From assembly GCA_002356435.2 (NCBI GenBank), contig AP018040.2:930001-994000 (forward strand): a stretch of 64,000 nt of DNA, written 5' to 3'. Position 1 is the stretch's first letter; each line of letters starts with the position of its first letter. The DNA is from Petrimonas sp. IBARAKI. GTDB lineage: Bacteria > Bacteroidota > Bacteroidia > Bacteroidales > Dysgonomonadaceae. Below the pieces are notes generated by a model, which was not told where the DNA came from, searched no databases, and saw only the letters and a list, made by a program, of their open reading frames with translations. This document shows positions 62,393 to 64,000 of the stretch, piece after piece. The position numbers and the translations under genes are program-made.

Positions 62393-63154
62393 TTAGTTTT
62401 TTTCATTTTCAAAAATTGTTTTTCTGTTTTGCATACGATAGCTTTTTCCTTTTAGTTGTATTAGTTGACATTTATACAGGAAACGGTCTAATAATGCGGT
62501 AGCCAGAGTTTCATCATCAAGCGATCTGGCCCACTCGGCGGGTGATTTGTTGGTTGTGATAATAAACGAGGTGGTTTCATATACCTGATTGATAAATACA
62601 AAGAACCGGTTACCATCTTCGCGGTTTACCGGAAGTGTCATCACGTCATCAATAATGATCAACTGGGCCTCCGCTAATCGTTTGAACTCTTTGGCTGCAT
62701 TTTGAGATACATCCTTTAAGCGTAAGGTTGACAGAATATCACTGATATTTCTAAAATATGCCTTGTAACCACGCTGTACGGCATCAAAGCCCAAGCCCGC
62801 CGAGATATAGGTCTTTCCTGTTCCCGAAGGTCCGGTTAGCATGATGTTGTAACATTGATCCAACCAGTTCAATTCACGCAACTGATTGAGCTGAGTGGGA
62901 TTCAGGCCACTGGTAAAAGAGTGGTCGTACTGTTCCAGATCGTGGTTGACGGGCAGTCTGGCTAATTTCATTCGTAGCAGCTGCTGTTTGGCTTCGCGCT
63001 CCTTGACTTCGTGGGAAAACAGCTTGAACACAAACTCGTCGTAGCTGGGGGCGTCGTTCTGTGCCTCAAGTAGCAAGTTGGTGATATTACTACCGATACC
63101 CGACAGGCGCAGACGTGTGGCATGCTTCTTAATTTGTGGTATGTACTGGCTCAT
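62393..63154 (-). CDS. istB: IS21-family helper ATPase IstB
   Basis: AAA+ ATPase of 253 residues: Walker A GPSGTGKTYISAGLG, Walker B LIIIDDVMTLP, sensor 1 FIITTNKSPAEWA, and arginine-finger region LLDRFLYKC. IstB recruits and stimulates the IstA transposase. Starts within the last 26 bp of istA, as in many IS21 elements. Looks intact. Confidence 0.95.
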   Translation of the reverse strand: MSQYIPQIKKHATRLRLSGIGSNITNLLLEAQNDAPSYDEFVFKLFSHEVKEREAKQQLLRMKLARLPVNHDLEQYDHSFTSGLNPTQLNQLRELNWLDQCYNIMLTGPSGTGKTYISAGLGFDAVQRGYKAYFRNISDILSTLRLKDVSQNAAKEFKRLAEAQLIIIDDVMTLPVNREDGNRFFVFINQVYETTSFIITTNKSPAEWARSLDDETLATALLDRFLYKCQLIQLKGKSYRMQNRKTIFENEKN

Positions 63155-64000
63155 GGCTGCTGATGTTCTGGTTAAAGATTAATTCATATTCGCTGATCCT
63201 TGACTTGTCAGGCTCCATGTTTGCCAGTAGTTGAGTTTGCGTCCCTCCAAGTGGTTTAAAGGTGGCCTTTTCAGGTGTCTTTTTTACTTTATTGGTACTT
63301 TCTAACAGAGATTTGAAATCATTGGCACTAAACAATTCGTTGCGAACACAAAAGTCCAGGGCTTTTTCGGATGCTGCGGCTCCATAACTTTCAGCCAATG
63401 CCAACAAGGTGCAGAGTTGATCCCGCACATAACGGGGATAACGTTGATCAATACGATCTACAAAACAAAGAATGGCCGAACTGTGCATAAAAAAGTCCTT
63501 TACCCTGGAACGTAACTGGTCCAGCTTGATAGATGTGTCCCGGCGATGATTGCTGTTGATGACATTGTTTCCAACCCCGGCTGGCACCTGATGCCTGGCA
63601 ATGGTTTGTCCGCCTTGGTCCGAGATGATTAACAGGGAACCATCTTCCTTGAGATGTACACGGGTTTCATCGTTCCTGTAGGTTCCAAAGGGTACGGAAT
63701 AGCTGTTGCCACGATATTTAACCGTATTGGTCTTTAAAACCCGGTGGCCTTCTTCTCTTGTCTGTGGAAATAACGGATACCATGTCATAAGGTAGGGTTG
63801 TTCCCTTGTCCATAGCTCCCGGGGAATCCGTCTGGTAGTGTTATGTACCATTGCATTGCCGGTACGCTCCAGCCAGTTCAGAACCTCGGTATTCAGGTGA
63901 TTAACGTCAACAAAGGTGCGATGGAACAAAAAATTATTCTTTACATACCTTACCGTATTCTCGACTTTACCTTTACTCTGGGGATCTGCCGCACGACAGA
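63129..64000 (-). CDS. istA: IS21-family transposase IstA, partial
   Basis: The C-terminal 290 residues are visible; the gene enters from beyond 64000 (start not seen). The first visible part has AADPQSKGKVENTVRYV, in which the Glu is the last residue of the DDE catalytic triad; then TTRRIPRELWTREQPYL and the C-terminal beta-barrel domain with YRGNSYSVPFGTYRN. Overlaps istB. The DD residues and the N-terminal helix-turn-helix lie outside. Confidence 0.93.
   Translation of the reverse strand, partial: CRAADPQSKGKVENTVRYVKNNFLFHRTFVDVNHLNTEVLNWLERTGNAMVHNTTRRIPRELWTREQPYLMTWYPLFPQTREEGHRVLKTNTVKYRGNSYSVPFGTYRNDETRVHLKEDGSLLIISDQGGQTIARHQVPAGVGNNVINSNHRRDTSIKLDQLRSRVKDFFMHSSAILCFVDRIDQRYPRYVRDQLCTLLALAESYGAAASEKALDFCVRNELFSANDFKSLLESTNKVKKTPEKATFKPLGGTQTQLLANMEPDKSRISEYELIFNQNISSHEPVHTTN

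Larger units (their letters stand above)
62267..64000 (-). mobile_element. IS21-family insertion sequence, partial
   Basis: From the inferred left border (TGTAAACAGG at 62267) to beyond the window. Inside the end lie several TACAGT motifs at 62286, 62309, 62334 and 62356, two of them followed by TTTTnGGAACA-like bases, matching the multiple terminal repeats of IS21 elements. istB and istA follow in the same orientation. Confidence 0.75.

Noticed and set aside
1-64000. CRISPR arrays or cas genes
   Set aside because: No regularly spaced short repeats and no Cas-like proteins were seen.

Overview
The window is a Bacteroidota (Bacteroidales) chromosome segment, most like the Porphyromonadaceae/Dysgonomonadaceae group. 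The evidence is the two SusC/SusD pairs, an rpmB-rpmG-DUF4295 operon, DUF2024 and DUF4468 proteins, promoters of the TTTG-N20-TAnnTTTG type, IntDOT-type tyrosine recombinases and tRNA genes without an encoded CCA. The genus is an inference.

Region by region. (1) 1-2.7 kb, core: start of a probable MarR regulator, a DUF2024 protein, a cyclophilin lipoprotein and a MATE exporter, all on the minus strand. (2) 2.72-19.5 kb: polysaccharide utilisation locus 1 (PUL1). Going back from 16.2 kb it holds alkaline phosphatase, a GH71/99-like enzyme, GH92 mannosidase, SusC, SusD, a WbsX/GH99-like lipoprotein and two tandem metallophosphatases. A membrane-spanning SARP-like regulator is divergent from it. 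The block is bounded by a 31-bp direct repeat that is the 3' end of tRNA-Gly plus flank, so PUL1 looks like a genomic island placed in that tRNA gene; no integrase remains in it. (3) 19.5-38.7 kb, core: tRNA-Gly, tRNA-Tyr, ribH, a TPR protein, DUF4468, L28, L33, DUF4295, ftsY, rimO, an HU protein, an HU-membrane-LysM fusion, sucCD, a siderophore receptor with a PepSY protein, hemerythrin with an odd LuxR regulator, a nitroreductase, a KdsC-type phosphatase, a five-gene 2-oxoacid:ferredoxin oxidoreductase operon that includes a small unreported-looking membrane protein, a DEAD-box helicase and tRNA-Ser. (4) 38.7-45.3 kb: a scarred integration hotspot at tRNA-Ser, with a C-terminally truncated recombinase, an ATPase cassette, a second recombinase pseudogene with a nonsense codon, an excisionase fragment, two L,D-transpeptidase genes, and nested left-end and right-end repeats, two of which end in decayed tRNA-Ser 3' ends. 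(5) 46.3-60.4 kb: PUL2 on the plus strand, with an SGNH hydrolase, a GH38-like enzyme with altered active-site motifs, GH92, SusC, SusD and three lipoprotein-like products. (6) 60.7-64 kb: an IS91-type transposase with its partner recombinase, the latter cut by an IS21-family element (istB, partial istA) that runs off the window.

Working together: both PULs carry GH92 and probably feed on alpha-mannose-rich glycans. PUL1 additionally encodes three secreted phosphatases, which suggests phosphorylated mannan or a similar phosphoglycan. The Suc and Vor/Kor enzymes belong to central 2-oxoacid metabolism. The strongest points for follow-up are the tRNA-Gly-bounded PUL, the nested tRNA-Ser scars, the HU-LysM fusion and the membrane-tethered SARP regulator.
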